Source: Bacteroidota bacterium (lineage in GTDB: Bacteria > Bacteroidota > Ignavibacteria > UBA10030 > UBA8401). From it: a stretch of DNA of 8,033 nt. Shown piece by piece: positions 1 to 5,901 of this stretch (position 1 is its first letter; each line of letters starts with the position of its first letter). A program made the translations under genes and the position numbers. The notes beneath the pieces were generated by a model. It made no database searches. It saw nothing but the letters and a program-made list of their open reading frames with translations, and was not told where the DNA came from. The stretch lies in NCBI GenBank assembly GCA_030824295.1, contig JAVBYA010000386.1, positions 1 through 8,033 of the forward strand, given 5' to 3'.

Positions 1-149
1 TGCTCGCCGAGCGCGAAGACATCCAGTCCCAGCTGGTCCGCCAGAACGATCTCTTCCATCAGATTCTTCATCCTCTCTGCCGGCGGCATGAGCGGCTTGT
101 TGTTCGCATCGAGCGGGACCTCCACAAAGGAGTAGATTCCAAGTTCCAC
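1..149 (-). CDS. LLM-class (luciferase-like) flavin-dependent oxidoreductase, N-terminal part, cut by window edge
   Basis: The 49 residues visible begin V(M)ELGIYSFVEVPLD and continue through PPAERMKNLMEEIVLADQ to LDVFALGE. This matches the N-terminus of the bacterial luciferase-like monooxygenase family: a first TIM-barrel strand, then a helix with a run of ILAD/LADQ type, then the strand leading to the GEHH motif, of which only GE is inside the window. Family members use reduced FMN or F420 to oxidise small organic substrates in the cytoplasm; the substrate cannot be told here. The start is GTG (149-147), chosen because AAGGA lies about 8 nt upstream and the family usually starts with a residue pattern of this kind. 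It follows the MATE gene and its terminator by only a short leader, so it probably has its own promoter. The rest of the gene lies to the left of the window. Confidence 0.82.
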   Translation of the reverse strand, partial: MELGIYSFVEVPLDANNKPLMPPAERMKNLMEEIVLADQLGLDVFALGE

Positions 150-184
150 GGTGCTGTTCCTTTTTAAAGTGTCATCCAAAATAC

Positions 185-216
185 AAAAAAAATCCGCAAC
201 CAAAATGGCGGCGGAT
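185..216 (-). terminator. Factor-independent terminator of the MATE gene
   Basis: Read on the minus strand, ATCCGC (216-211) pairs with GCGGAT (197-192). An inner GCC/GGT pairing sits around an ATTTT loop, and seven T residues (191-185) follow directly. It begins 27 nt after the MATE stop codon and has the classical stem plus U-tract form. It also sits only about 35 nt before the GTG start of the flavin oxidoreductase gene, leaving little room for a promoter between them. Confidence 0.78.
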
Positions 217-242
217 CTGAAGACAACCTTCTTTCGAGCATG

Positions 243-1670
243 TTATACTTTCACCGTCTTCCACTTCCCTCTGGTAAAGAGCCACAGCGTAAAGATGCCG
301 ACCGATGTTTCCGAGACGAAGATCGCCCAGAAGACGCCGTGGTATCCGAATCCGAGCACTTTCGCCAGCACATACGAGAGCGGTATCTGGATGAGCCAGA
401 AGAAGACGAGATTGATCTTGGTCGGCGTTACCGTATCTCCGGAACCGTTGAACGCCTGCGTAGCGACCATCCACCAACCGTAGACAAAATACGAATAGGA
501 AACGATCGTCAGCCAGAGTGAACCGACCGCGATGACGGCCACATCCTCCGTGAAGATCCCCACCAGCCGGTCACTGTACAGATTGTAGGTAATGGAGACG
601 AGGATGAGGAATCCCATGTTCCAGAAGCCGGTCACCCAGACAGACCGTTCCGCCCGGTCCGGTTTGTCTGCGCCGAGGTTCTGACCCACGAGCGTCGCGA
701 CGGCGTTGGACATGCCCCACGCCGGCATCAGAGTGAACATCATGATGCGCATGGCGATGGTGGCGCCGGCCACGACAGTGCTGCCGAATTCCGCCAGGAT
801 GCGCATGACGAAGATCCACGACAGCATCGCTACGATCATCTGTCCGATACCTCCAAGCGATGTGCGGACGATGTTCGCCAGCGTCTCTCCGTGGATGCGG
901 ATCTGTGTGCGGAGAACACGGAGATGCTTGCTGCCGCGGAAGAGCATCCAGAACTGTATCGCAACGCCGATGCCGCGTCCGATCAGTGTCGCAATAGCGG
1001 CCCCTTCGATCCCCAGCTGCGGGAACGGTCCCCAGCCGAAGATGAGTATCGGATCGAGGAGCATATTGATGCCGTTCGCGATCCACAGCACGCGCATAGC
1101 GATAGCAGCGTCACCTGCGCCGCGGAAGATGGCGTTGTTGATGAAGAGCAGCATCACCACCACGTTCCCGCCGAGCGTCCACTGCATATAGCGGTAACCA
1201 TGCTCCAGCGTCCACGCATCCGCTCCCATCAGCGCAAGGAGTTCGCGGGCGTAGAAGATCCCTGCAACGGCGAACGGCACCGATACGGCGAGGGCCAGAA
1301 CGACCGCCTGCACCGCCGCAACGCCGGCTTTCTCCTTCTCTTTTTCTCCGATGCGCCGCGCGATCACCGCCGTCACTGCGGTCGCTAGTCCCATACCGAT
1401 TGAATACAACAGAAAGAGATAGGTCTCGGTCAATCCGACGGTCGCCACTGCCGATGCGCCGAGTGCGGCGACGAAATAGATATCGACCACGGCAAAGGTC
1501 GACTCCATCATCAGCTCCAGGATCATCGGAACGGCAAGCAGAAAGACCGCTTTGCCCATGCTGATCTGCGTATAATCCGCTTCGGTCCCGCGGATGGCGT
1601 CCTTCAGATCGCTCCACAGGGAGCGAGCGGTCGTCGGTGTGCGTATTGCGTTATCTGATCCGTCTTCCAT
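243..1670 (-). CDS. MATE-family multidrug efflux transporter
   Basis: A 475-residue inner-membrane protein with about twelve hydrophobic segments, the normal size and topology for MATE (NorM/DinF/MepA-like) exporters, which use Na+ or H+ gradients to expel cationic and other drugs. The two-fold family repeat is visible. The first half has the helix PMILELMMESTFAVVDIYF (49-67) followed by a small-residue-rich segment, then FRGAGDA (182-188). The second half repeats the last motif as FNGSGDT (407-413) and has the family signature GQNLGADKPDRA (329-340). The N-terminal 35 residues are hydrophilic and cytosolic. The ATG at 1670 is preceded by AAGGA with a short 4-nt spacer. The gene lies 133 nt after the DUF1801 gene, with a TATAAT box in that gap, and ends in a terminator, so it may be transcribed alone or by read-through. 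The exported substrate cannot be predicted from sequence. Confidence 0.93.
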   Translation of the reverse strand: MEDGSDNAIRTPTTARSLWSDLKDAIRGTEADYTQISMGKAVFLLAVPMILELMMESTFAVVDIYFVAALGASAVATVGLTETYLFLLYSIGMGLATAVTAVIARRIGEKEKEKAGVAAVQAVVLALAVSVPFAVAGIFYARELLALMGADAWTLEHGYRYMQWTLGGNVVVMLLFINNAIFRGAGDAAIAMRVLWIANGINMLLDPILIFGWGPFPQLGIEGAAIATLIGRGIGVAIQFWMLFRGSKHLRVLRTQIRIHGETLANIVRTSLGGIGQMIVAMLSWIFVMRILAEFGSTVVAGATIAMRIMMFTLMPAWGMSNAVATLVGQNLGADKPDRAERSVWVTGFWNMGFLILVSITYNLYSDRLVGIFTEDVAVIAVGSLWLTIVSYSYFVYGWWMVATQAFNGSGDTVTPTKINLVFFWLIQIPLSYVLAKVLGFGYHGVFWAIFVSETSVGIFTLWLFTRGKWKTVKV

Positions 1671-1692
1671 TCGATCCTTCTTCTTATCCGTA

Positions 1693-1698
1693 ATTATA
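1693..1698 (-). promoter_or_regulatory. Candidate -10 box (TATAAT) for the MATE gene
   Basis: On the minus strand a perfect TATAAT hexamer lies 22 nt before the MATE start codon, so a transcript beginning about 7 nt further on would carry a leader of about 16 nt that includes the AAGGA ribosome binding site. No TTGACA-like -35 hexamer is seen 16-18 nt upstream (the bases there are CCACGG-like), so this is either an activator-dependent promoter or a chance match in an AT-rich patch. Confidence 0.35.
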
Positions 1699-1724
1699 TA
1701 GCCTGGAGATAGATCCGTGGCCGA

Positions 1725-1785
1725 GGGATGAATCCTTGGGCTATGGGTATGTGCGGTTATCGTTGTTTTGCGTTGTTGTGTGAAT
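1725..1785 (-). promoter_or_regulatory. C-rich, G-poor transcript segment, possible Rho-loading (rut-like) region
   Basis: The minus-strand transcript of this 61-nt stretch has 22 C and 6 G by hand count, with spaced CAAC/ACCC/CATACCC pieces and no strong hairpin. It lies directly after the last gene of the twelve-gene run, where no factor-independent terminator is visible, and just before the MATE promoter candidate. A C-over-G bubble of this kind is the usual mark of Rho utilisation sites, but the rule is loose and no test has been made. Confidence 0.25.
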
Positions 1786-1803
1786 CCCGTTTGATGGAAT
1801 CGC

Positions 1804-2196
1804 TTATCGGTCCATCCGTTTCACCAGCTCACGGACGATCCTGCGGATCTCCTTCGATGCTTTTTTGACCTCAGCAGCATCCCGCAGGAACATCAGCCGC
1901 CGGTCCTTGAAGTCACCCGTCAGCAGCGGTGACGGGATCGAGATGATGCTTTTATGATGGAAGGCCAGACAGATACGGTCTTTCGCATGCAGACTGAATG
2001 TGAGCAGATCTTCTTTATAATAATAGCTCGGACCGTTCCACTTGATCCGCTCCGACAGTTTTTTACTCGTCCCGATGATGACCGTCCGCAGCGCCTCCAC
2101 TTCCGCTTTCAGCGGGTGCTTGAGTTTCTTCATATACTCAGCAACCTCGGCTGCTTCTTTGGCACGGATCGCTTTGACATCGATCGGTTTTTTCAT
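1804..2196 (-). CDS. DUF1801 (YdhG-like) domain protein
   Basis: A 130-residue soluble protein made almost entirely of one DUF1801-type domain. The N-terminal helical part is lysine-rich with spaced Ala/Glu. Then comes the family hallmark SERIKWNGPSYYYKEDLLTFS (48-68 region), the strand AKDRICLAFHHKS (71-83), and a basic C-terminal helix ending KRMDR. Family members are small (110-150 residues) and of unsettled function; some are annotated as iron chaperones by similarity to Bacillus YdhG, and I would not transfer that here. Its ATG overlaps the TGA stop of the upstream SRPBCC gene as ATGA, which points to translational coupling; the only upstream Shine-Dalgarno-like sequence is a weak GGAAG. 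It is the last gene of the compact run, and 133 nt without a hairpin terminator follow. Confidence 0.8.
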   Translation of the reverse strand: MKKPIDVKAIRAKEAAEVAEYMKKLKHPLKAEVEALRTVIIGTSKKLSERIKWNGPSYYYKEDLLTFSLHAKDRICLAFHHKSIISIPSPLLTGDFKDRRLMFLRDAAEVKKASKEIRRIVRELVKRMDR

Positions 2197-2630
2197 ATGG
2201 ATTCTTCCATCATCGCTTCCATTCGGTCCAGGTTCTCTTCGTTCGCACGGGCGATAAACTCTTTCACCCGTTCATACTCTTCCGCATCCTCGAACACCAT
2301 GGTCCACCGCAGCACTGTTCCTTCTCCGCGCGGGATGAACTCAGCGGTGGTGCGAAACCGGTGTCCGGTAAGATGATCGAAGACGATCCGCATATCGGGG
2401 ACCACATCAATGAACACACTCTCGTTCCGGTAATCCGTTCCGTCCGGTCCGCTCATGATGAACCGCCAGTATCCGCCCGGACGAAGATCGAACTCGCTGA
2501 ACGTGTTGCGGAATCCTTTCGGTCCCCACCAGACGGAAAGCTGTTCCGGAGCCGCCCAGGCGCTGTAGAGACGGTGCGCCGGTACGTGGAAGAAACGTTC
2601 GGTGAGGATGCCGGGTACGGGTCTTGTCAT
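2193..2630 (-). CDS. SRPBCC/AHSA1-family protein (third copy)
   Basis: A 145-residue protein of the START/Bet v 1-like (SRPBCC) fold, AHSA1 (activator of Hsp90 ATPase C-terminal) branch, in which an antiparallel sheet wraps a long C-terminal helix to form a hydrophobic ligand cavity. Visible hallmarks are RFFHVPAHRLYSAWAAPEQLSVWWGP (12-37 region), DLRPGGYWRFIMSGPDG (48-64), VFIDVVPDMRIVF (72-84), and the C-terminal helix with EFIARANEENLDRMEAM. An open frame extends 23 residues further upstream, but I chose the ATG at 2630. It has GGAG 8 nt upstream, overlaps the DoxX-like stop as ATGA, and the family homology starts just after it. The longer form would overlap the DoxX-like gene by about 70 nt. 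Bacterial members of this type are often of unknown ligand; they commonly sit beside ArsR regulators, none of which is seen here. Confidence 0.88.
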   Translation of the reverse strand: MTRPVPGILTERFFHVPAHRLYSAWAAPEQLSVWWGPKGFRNTFSEFDLRPGGYWRFIMSGPDGTDYRNESVFIDVVPDMRIVFDHLTGHRFRTTAEFIPRGEGTVLRWTMVFEDAEEYERVKEFIARANEENLDRMEAMMEESI

Positions 2631-3031
2631 CCGTTCTGCTCCGTGCGGAACGGAAGGAGCGTGCGCAGACGCGGTTCGCGCAGATAGAGAGAACCCCACA
2701 TCATCAGAGCGATATAGATGGAGGAGAGGACGTGCGAGAAGAGCGGGTTCTCCAGCCGGACGTGTGTGGCGACAGCGCCGCCCAGATAACCGGTCAGCAG
2801 TACCATGCCGAGTACAGATGTGCGGGGGATAAGATAGAGCACAAGACAGACCGCTTCGATGATGCCGAGCAGCTGTACCGTGCTGTCGGGATAACCGAGC
2901 TGGACCGTTCCTTCCACTGCGTGGGATTCGCGCATCAGTTTGATGGCAGTGTCGAACAGCATAAACAGAACGGCGATGCCTCCCATGATGCGGGAGGCCC
3001 AGAGTGTGCGGGAAGAGATTGGTTCAGTCAT
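2627..3031 (-). CDS. DoxX-like membrane protein
   Basis: A 134-residue integral membrane protein with four hydrophobic segments at about residues 14-31, 52-69, 72-90 and 101-116. The segment TGYLGGAVATHVRLENPLF (80-98) is the mark of the DoxX-like (DoxX_2) family. DoxX proper is a subunit of an archaeal thiosulfate:quinone oxidoreductase. The short bacterial paralogues are widespread four-helix proteins linked to redox and oxidative stress but without a proven reaction, so no enzyme activity is claimed. The ATG at 3031 has GGAG 7 nt upstream. It begins 17 nt after the hydrolase gene, and its TGA is shared with the ATG of the next SRPBCC gene (ATGA), so the three are almost certainly co-transcribed. 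DoxX-like and SRPBCC genes are frequent neighbours in bacterial genomes, which supports both calls. Confidence 0.87.
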   Translation of the reverse strand: MTEPISSRTLWASRIMGGIAVLFMLFDTAIKLMRESHAVEGTVQLGYPDSTVQLLGIIEAVCLVLYLIPRTSVLGMVLLTGYLGGAVATHVRLENPLFSHVLSSIYIALMMWGSLYLREPRLRTLLPFRTEQNG

Positions 3032-3048
3032 CAGTGTGCTCCGTTCGA

Positions 3049-3834
3049 TCAGTGTAAGAAGAATTCTTTCAGTGTCTTCGCCAGCACGACGGGATCGACA
3101 TTATGCGTCTGTCCTTCCAGCCAGCGGAGTTCGGCGTTCGGAAGAGCGGCAGCGACACCGCGGACAGCGTTCTTCAGCGTGTCCGGACTCTTTCCGCCGC
3201 CGGCGATGAGGACCTTATTGGTGACGGCAGCAAGGCGCTCCGCCGGAACGGTGAAGTTCCCCATCACCGTGGAATCGTACGGCAGTGTGTGGGCAATGGC
3301 TTTCAATTTCTTGAACATCGGCATCAGCTGCATAATGAACGCCGCAATGGCAGGTGCGCCGACCATCTGCACCATGAAATATTTCACTGCTGCGCCGCGT
3401 TTATTCGAAGATAACAGACTGTTCAGAGTGCCGGTATGGTCGATGCGGGTCTTGTCACTCCCGGGTTCATACACGAACGGCGGTTCATACAGCGCGATCT
3501 TCGGCAGATCCAGTCCTGCCTCGGCCGCACGGAGCGCCAGGGCGGCGCCGGAAGAGAGACCCGCGATATACGCGCTCCCTCCCGCAGCGTGGACCAGAGC
3601 CGCGATATCCTGCACCTCTTTCTCCACCGAGTAGGGTTGTACATCCGTGCTGTCCCCCCGTCCGCGGCGGTCGTAATAATAGACGGTGAAATGGTCCGCC
3701 AGAAGCGGCGCCAGTTTCGGCATCGGACCGAAGGAGCGGTAGCAGAGTGCGCCGTCGATGAGGATCAACGGCTTACCGCTGCCGATCTTATCGTAAGCGA
3801 TAACAGTGCCGTCCTTTGAAATAACTGTTTCCAT
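3049..3834 (-). CDS. Alpha/beta-fold hydrolase
   Basis: A 261-residue single-domain alpha/beta hydrolase of normal length, with no signal peptide, so cytoplasmic. Visible parts in order are strand PLILIDGA (22-29) with the oxyanion-region turn; YYYDRRGRGDS (52-62), a motif typical of this branch; and the nucleophile elbow GLSSG (92-96) with Ser94 as nucleophile. A cap region rich in Met/Phe follows (about 145-185). Then come VLIAGGGKSPD, giving Asp218 as probable acid, and GQTHNV, giving His244 as catalytic base, so the Ser-Asp-His triad appears complete. Members hydrolyse esters, lactones or amides, or act as haloperoxidase-like enzymes; the substrate is unknown. The ATG at 3834 has no good Shine-Dalgarno match in the 22-nt gap after the upstream SRPBCC gene, so expression may rely on re-initiation. 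It is followed 17 nt later by the DoxX-like gene. Confidence 0.9.
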   Translation of the reverse strand: METVISKDGTVIAYDKIGSGKPLILIDGALCYRSFGPMPKLAPLLADHFTVYYYDRRGRGDSTDVQPYSVEKEVQDIAALVHAAGGSAYIAGLSSGAALALRAAEAGLDLPKIALYEPPFVYEPGSDKTRIDHTGTLNSLLSSNKRGAAVKYFMVQMVGAPAIAAFIMQLMPMFKKLKAIAHTLPYDSTVMGNFTVPAERLAAVTNKVLIAGGGKSPDTLKNAVRGVAAALPNAELRWLEGQTHNVDPVVLAKTLKEFFLH

Positions 3835-3856
3835 AGAGATTCAGATCGGTTAGAAA

Positions 3857-4285
3857 TTAACGAAGTGATTCCGCGTATTGTTTGAAATTATTCAGGATCG
3901 TCTGCCACCCTTCGCGCTGCAGTTCCGGCGTGTTCTCCGTTTCGCATTCAAAGGTCTGAGTGACCACCGTAGTGTTCCCGTTTCCGGCGAATGTAGCGGT
4001 GGCTCTCCGTCTGTCTTCCATGGTATACATGATCATGTGATGCAGCGATACGGCATCGTATGTTCCGGTGAAATCGAAACTGACGCTGCCGTCCTTCGCC
4101 GCCATGCGGGAGAGGAATTTGCCGCCGGTGCGCAGATCGTTCTCCGCGTACGGCGTGTGCCAGTCCGGTGAACCGACCGCCCAATGCGTGATGTGTTCCG
4201 GTCCGCTCCAGATCGTCCAGGCTTTCTCCACCGGAACATTGACGGTGGTTTGGATCGTGACCGATGTTTTAGCTGTTGCTGACAT
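3857..4285 (-). CDS. SRPBCC/AHSA1-family protein (second copy)
   Basis: A 142-residue SRPBCC-fold protein. The first strand TIQTTVNVPVEKAWTIWSGP (10-29) and the helix after it are typical. SPDWHTPYAENDLRTGGKF (39-57) followed by RMAAKDGSVSFDFTGTYD (60-77) is a well-marked sub-family signature, and the C-terminal helix GWQTILNNFKQYAESL closes the cavity. It differs clearly from the other two SRPBCC proteins in the window, so they are old paralogues or independent acquisitions rather than a recent tandem copy. The ATG at 4285 has AGGAG about 7 nt upstream. The 87-nt gap before it is larger than most in the run and holds a short Arg-rich reading frame. The alpha/beta hydrolase gene follows after 22 nt. 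Ligand and partner are unknown; related proteins are often fused to or beside stress-response genes. Confidence 0.87.
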   Translation of the reverse strand: MSATAKTSVTIQTTVNVPVEKAWTIWSGPEHITHWAVGSPDWHTPYAENDLRTGGKFLSRMAAKDGSVSFDFTGTYDAVSLHHMIMYTMEDRRRATATFAGNGNTTVVTQTFECETENTPELQREGWQTILNNFKQYAESLR

Positions 4286-4372
4286 ATTAGTGCTCCTATT
4301 GTGTTATTGAGTTGAAGAACGTCTCCGCAGTGAACGGCGGCGGCGCATCGTGGTCATTGCACTGGTGCTGAA

Positions 4373-4825
4373 TTACTTCTCTGAAAGCTCTTTGAGTTTT
4401 TTCAATGCATCCGGCCACATTCCATCGAACATCGCCACAAATTCATCTGCAATATTCCCGGAAAGTTCGACGAGCAATTCCGTTGCACCGTTCTTTTCTT
4501 TGAAGGTATAATTTTCCAATGCACCGGCCCATGCTTTTGCCTCCTCGCTGGTCGTGTCCTCCGTTCCATTTCCTACGATACCAAGGTGTTCGATGGAGAC
4601 ATACTCATGGCGCCTGTTCTCTTTGATATGGCTGACCATGCCTGAATCCCCTTGTTCACCCGTTGAAAGGAACATGATCTTGCTTCCCTTGTTCCAATCA
4701 CCTTTATAGAAACAACCGGGCGCAAATGCTTCCGTCCACTGCCGGTATGTTGAATCATCGAGCATTGTTGACCACACTTTCGCGATCGGCGCATTGATGA
4801 CGATAGAATAGTGCATCTGTTTCAA
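4373..4825 (-). CDS. SRPBCC-family protein (first copy), TTG start
   Basis: A 150-residue SRPBCC protein starting MKQMHYSIVINAPIAKVWSTM, the usual strand-helix opening of the family, then DDSTYRQWTEAFAPG, a central sheet (KIMFLSTGEQGDSGMVSHI), and a C-terminal helix FDGMWPDALKKLKEL. I place the start at TTG 4825-4823 because GGAGG lies 5 nt before it and the homology begins there. An ATG 12 codons upstream (4861) gives a 162-residue form but has no ribosome binding site. An ATG three codons downstream (4816) sits 14 nt from GGAGG, which is too far. This gene is richer in A and T than its neighbours (about 48% GC by hand over 4381-4800, against about 60% in sampled lines of the hydrolase gene), which hints at separate arrival. 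Its function is not known beyond probable binding of a hydrophobic ligand. Confidence 0.82.
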   Translation of the reverse strand: MKQMHYSIVINAPIAKVWSTMLDDSTYRQWTEAFAPGCFYKGDWNKGSKIMFLSTGEQGDSGMVSHIKENRRHEYVSIEHLGIVGNGTEDTTSEEAKAWAGALENYTFKEKNGATELLVELSGNIADEFVAMFDGMWPDALKKLKELSEK

Positions 4826-4830
4826 TTGTT

Positions 4831-4835
4831 CCTCC
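4831..4835 (-). promoter_or_regulatory. GGAGG ribosome binding site that decides the SRPBCC start
   Basis: On the minus strand ACGGAGGAACAATTG places GGAGG five bases before TTG (4825). In the longer ATG-initiated reading, these same bases would code for Thr-Glu-Glu. No comparable site precedes the upstream ATG at 4861, so the TTG start is preferred. Confidence 0.65.
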
Positions 4836-4927
4836 GTTATTAAGTGTCTGTCACTGTTCATGGACTGTCATTAGATCGGCCTGGCGATGTGGAGCTTGCT
4901 GAAACATTCCTTCCAATCGCTGCTACG

Positions 4928-5284
4928 CTACTTTCCCGGTCGGAAGCGCATCGCGCTCCAGACGTCATCAATAGCGATCTGACGCACTCCCTGGACGTCC
5001 TTCTTCAGCATATGTTTCCAAAGGATGTCCCGGTTCAGATCCGTTCCCAATTGTCCTGCCTTCGGATAGACGATCCACGCAAGCCGGTCCTGTTGTGCCG
5101 CTTCGATCACTGCCGCACATTTCGTCTCGACATCGGTCAGCGTCTTGATGAAGGTGATCACCCCTTCGGCTTTTGCAGAAGCGGTAACGGAGATGCCGTC
5201 CAGGACGACATTCGACGGTTTTCCCATCACCCGGATCTTCATTCCTTCTTTAATGTTCAGTTTTTTTGCGAGTGTTGATTCCAT
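4928..5284 (-). CDS. DUF3052-like small protein
   Basis: A 118-residue soluble protein without signal or membrane segments. It opens MESTLAKKLNIKEGMKIRV, a short beta-rich N-terminal part, continues with a segment that would be a strand plus helix (GVITFIKTLTDVETKCAAVIEA, 41-62), then LAWIVYPKAGQLGTDLNRDIL (68-88) and a C-terminal part ending DDVWSAMRFRPGK. The pairing of a KKLGIK-like opening with a W-V-x-YPKA...DLNRD stretch recalls DUF3052 family proteins, whose role is unknown; I recognise it only by this pattern. The frame is open for another 384 nt upstream, but the start at 5284 is firm: AAGGAGG lies 9 nt before the ATG and overlaps the TAA stop of the preceding DHFR-like gene. This is one of the best ribosome binding sites in the window and suggests coupled, efficient translation. 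Confidence 0.72.
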   Translation of the reverse strand: MESTLAKKLNIKEGMKIRVMGKPSNVVLDGISVTASAKAEGVITFIKTLTDVETKCAAVIEAAQQDRLAWIVYPKAGQLGTDLNRDILWKHMLKKDVQGVRQIAIDDVWSAMRFRPGK

Positions 5285-5293
5285 CGTCGTCTG

Positions 5294-5300
5294 CCTCCTT
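5294..5300 (-). promoter_or_regulatory. AAGGAGG ribosome binding site overlapping the upstream stop codon
   Basis: The minus strand reads TAAGGAGG, where TAA is the stop of the DHFR-like gene and AAGGAGG is a full anti-Shine-Dalgarno match 9 nt before the ATG at 5284. It fixes the start of the DUF3052-like gene and rules out the longer open frame upstream. Confidence 0.8.
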
Positions 5301-5883
5301 AATCCTTGACCGGTTGATAGCGGAGAATGACGCCGCCGGTCTTGAGCGGACGTGCTTCGAGTAGTTTCATCATCATGCGCTCCGGCCGGACTTTGAACAG
5401 CGGCGTTCCTGCGCCGAGAACAACGGGGGCGAGACAGATCCGGTATTCGTCGATCAATCCGTGCTGCATCAGTGTCGACGAAAGATCGGCGCTTCCAAAC
5501 ACATACATATTCTTTTCGGAGCGCTGCTTCAGGGAAGCGATCTCCTCTGCGACATCCCCGTTCAGGATTGTTGTATTTGCCCAATCGGCCTGTTTCAACG
5601 TCCTGGAACAGACGATCTTCCGGAGTGTGTTCATGAAATCGGCGATCTCGCCGGTCTCCGCCTTCCAATAACTCGCCATTCCATCATAGGTTACCCGGCC
5701 GAAGACGAGTGCACTGCACGATTGCAGCTGTTCCGTGGAGAATTGTTCGAGCTCCTCACCCCAGACGCTGTTGTGAAAGTCGATCTCCCACTTGTTCTTC
5801 GCTTCAAAGAAGCCGTCCAGTGTCATCACATTCCAAAAGATGAGCCTGCCTCCCGCAGAGCGGGATCCCTGTTCATTCTCCAA
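5299..5883 (-). CDS. Dihydrofolate reductase-like (RibD C-terminal domain) protein, TTG start
   Basis: A 194-residue protein of the DHFR/RibD-C fold, normal length for the stand-alone family often annotated as dihydrofolate reductase family protein. Visible marks are RLIFWNVMTLDGF (13-25), the first strand and substrate loop; LVFGRVTYDGM (59-69), the nucleotide-side FGR-x-T/M-Y motif; KIVCSRTL (89-96); MYVFGSADLSSTLMQHGLIDEY (126-147), with the pyrophosphate-loop Gly (FGS) intact; and VLGAGTPLF (155-163). It probably uses NADPH to reduce a small, possibly pterin- or flavin-like, compound; true folate reduction is not implied. The start is TTG (5883), with AAGGAG 8 nt upstream. The first in-frame ATG is residue 20 and would remove the first core strand, so TTG is well supported. 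It follows its paralogue by 18 nt and its stop overlaps the ribosome binding site of the DUF3052-like gene. Confidence 0.88.
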   Translation of the reverse strand: MENEQGSRSAGGRLIFWNVMTLDGFFEAKNKWEIDFHNSVWGEELEQFSTEQLQSCSALVFGRVTYDGMASYWKAETGEIADFMNTLRKIVCSRTLKQADWANTTILNGDVAEEIASLKQRSEKNMYVFGSADLSSTLMQHGLIDEYRICLAPVVLGAGTPLFKVRPERMMMKLLEARPLKTGGVILRYQPVKD

Positions 5884-5891
5884 TGTACGTT

Positions 5892-5897
5892 CTCCTT
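5892..5897 (-). promoter_or_regulatory. AAGGAG ribosome binding site for a TTG-started gene
   Basis: AAGGAG lies 8 nt before TTG 5883-5881 in the 18-nt gap between the two DHFR-like genes. No ATG or GTG is in frame nearby, and the protein core begins about 12 residues after the TTG, so this site decides the start. Confidence 0.75.
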
Positions 5898-5901
5898 ATC
5901 A

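Noticed and set aside
1781..1796. Partial similarity (TGAATCCCGTT, TTGATGG) between the DUF1801-MATE gap and the right-end block
   Set aside because: An 11-base match in 8 kb is expected by chance several times, and the surrounding bases do not align, so it is not evidence for a second repeat copy.
2631..2699. 23-residue upstream extension of the third SRPBCC gene
   Set aside because: It would overlap the DoxX-like gene; the ATG at 2630 has GGAG and an ATGA junction, and homology begins just after it.
2624..3634. Open frame of 336 codons on the plus strand
   Set aside because: It lies antisense to the DoxX-like and hydrolase genes, which have full motifs and good spacing; its residue composition is that of a shadow frame (Ser/Arg/Ala-rich, no domain).
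4851..4907. 18-codon frame before the first SRPBCC gene
   Set aside because: GGAAGGA abuts the ATG with almost no spacer, the frame overlaps the next gene's upstream region, and the peptide has no recognisable character.
5285..5668. Upstream in-frame extension of the DUF3052-like gene to 246 residues
   Set aside because: The extension overlaps the DHFR-like gene in another frame, is Arg-rich without domain pattern, and a full AAGGAGG site marks the start at 5284.
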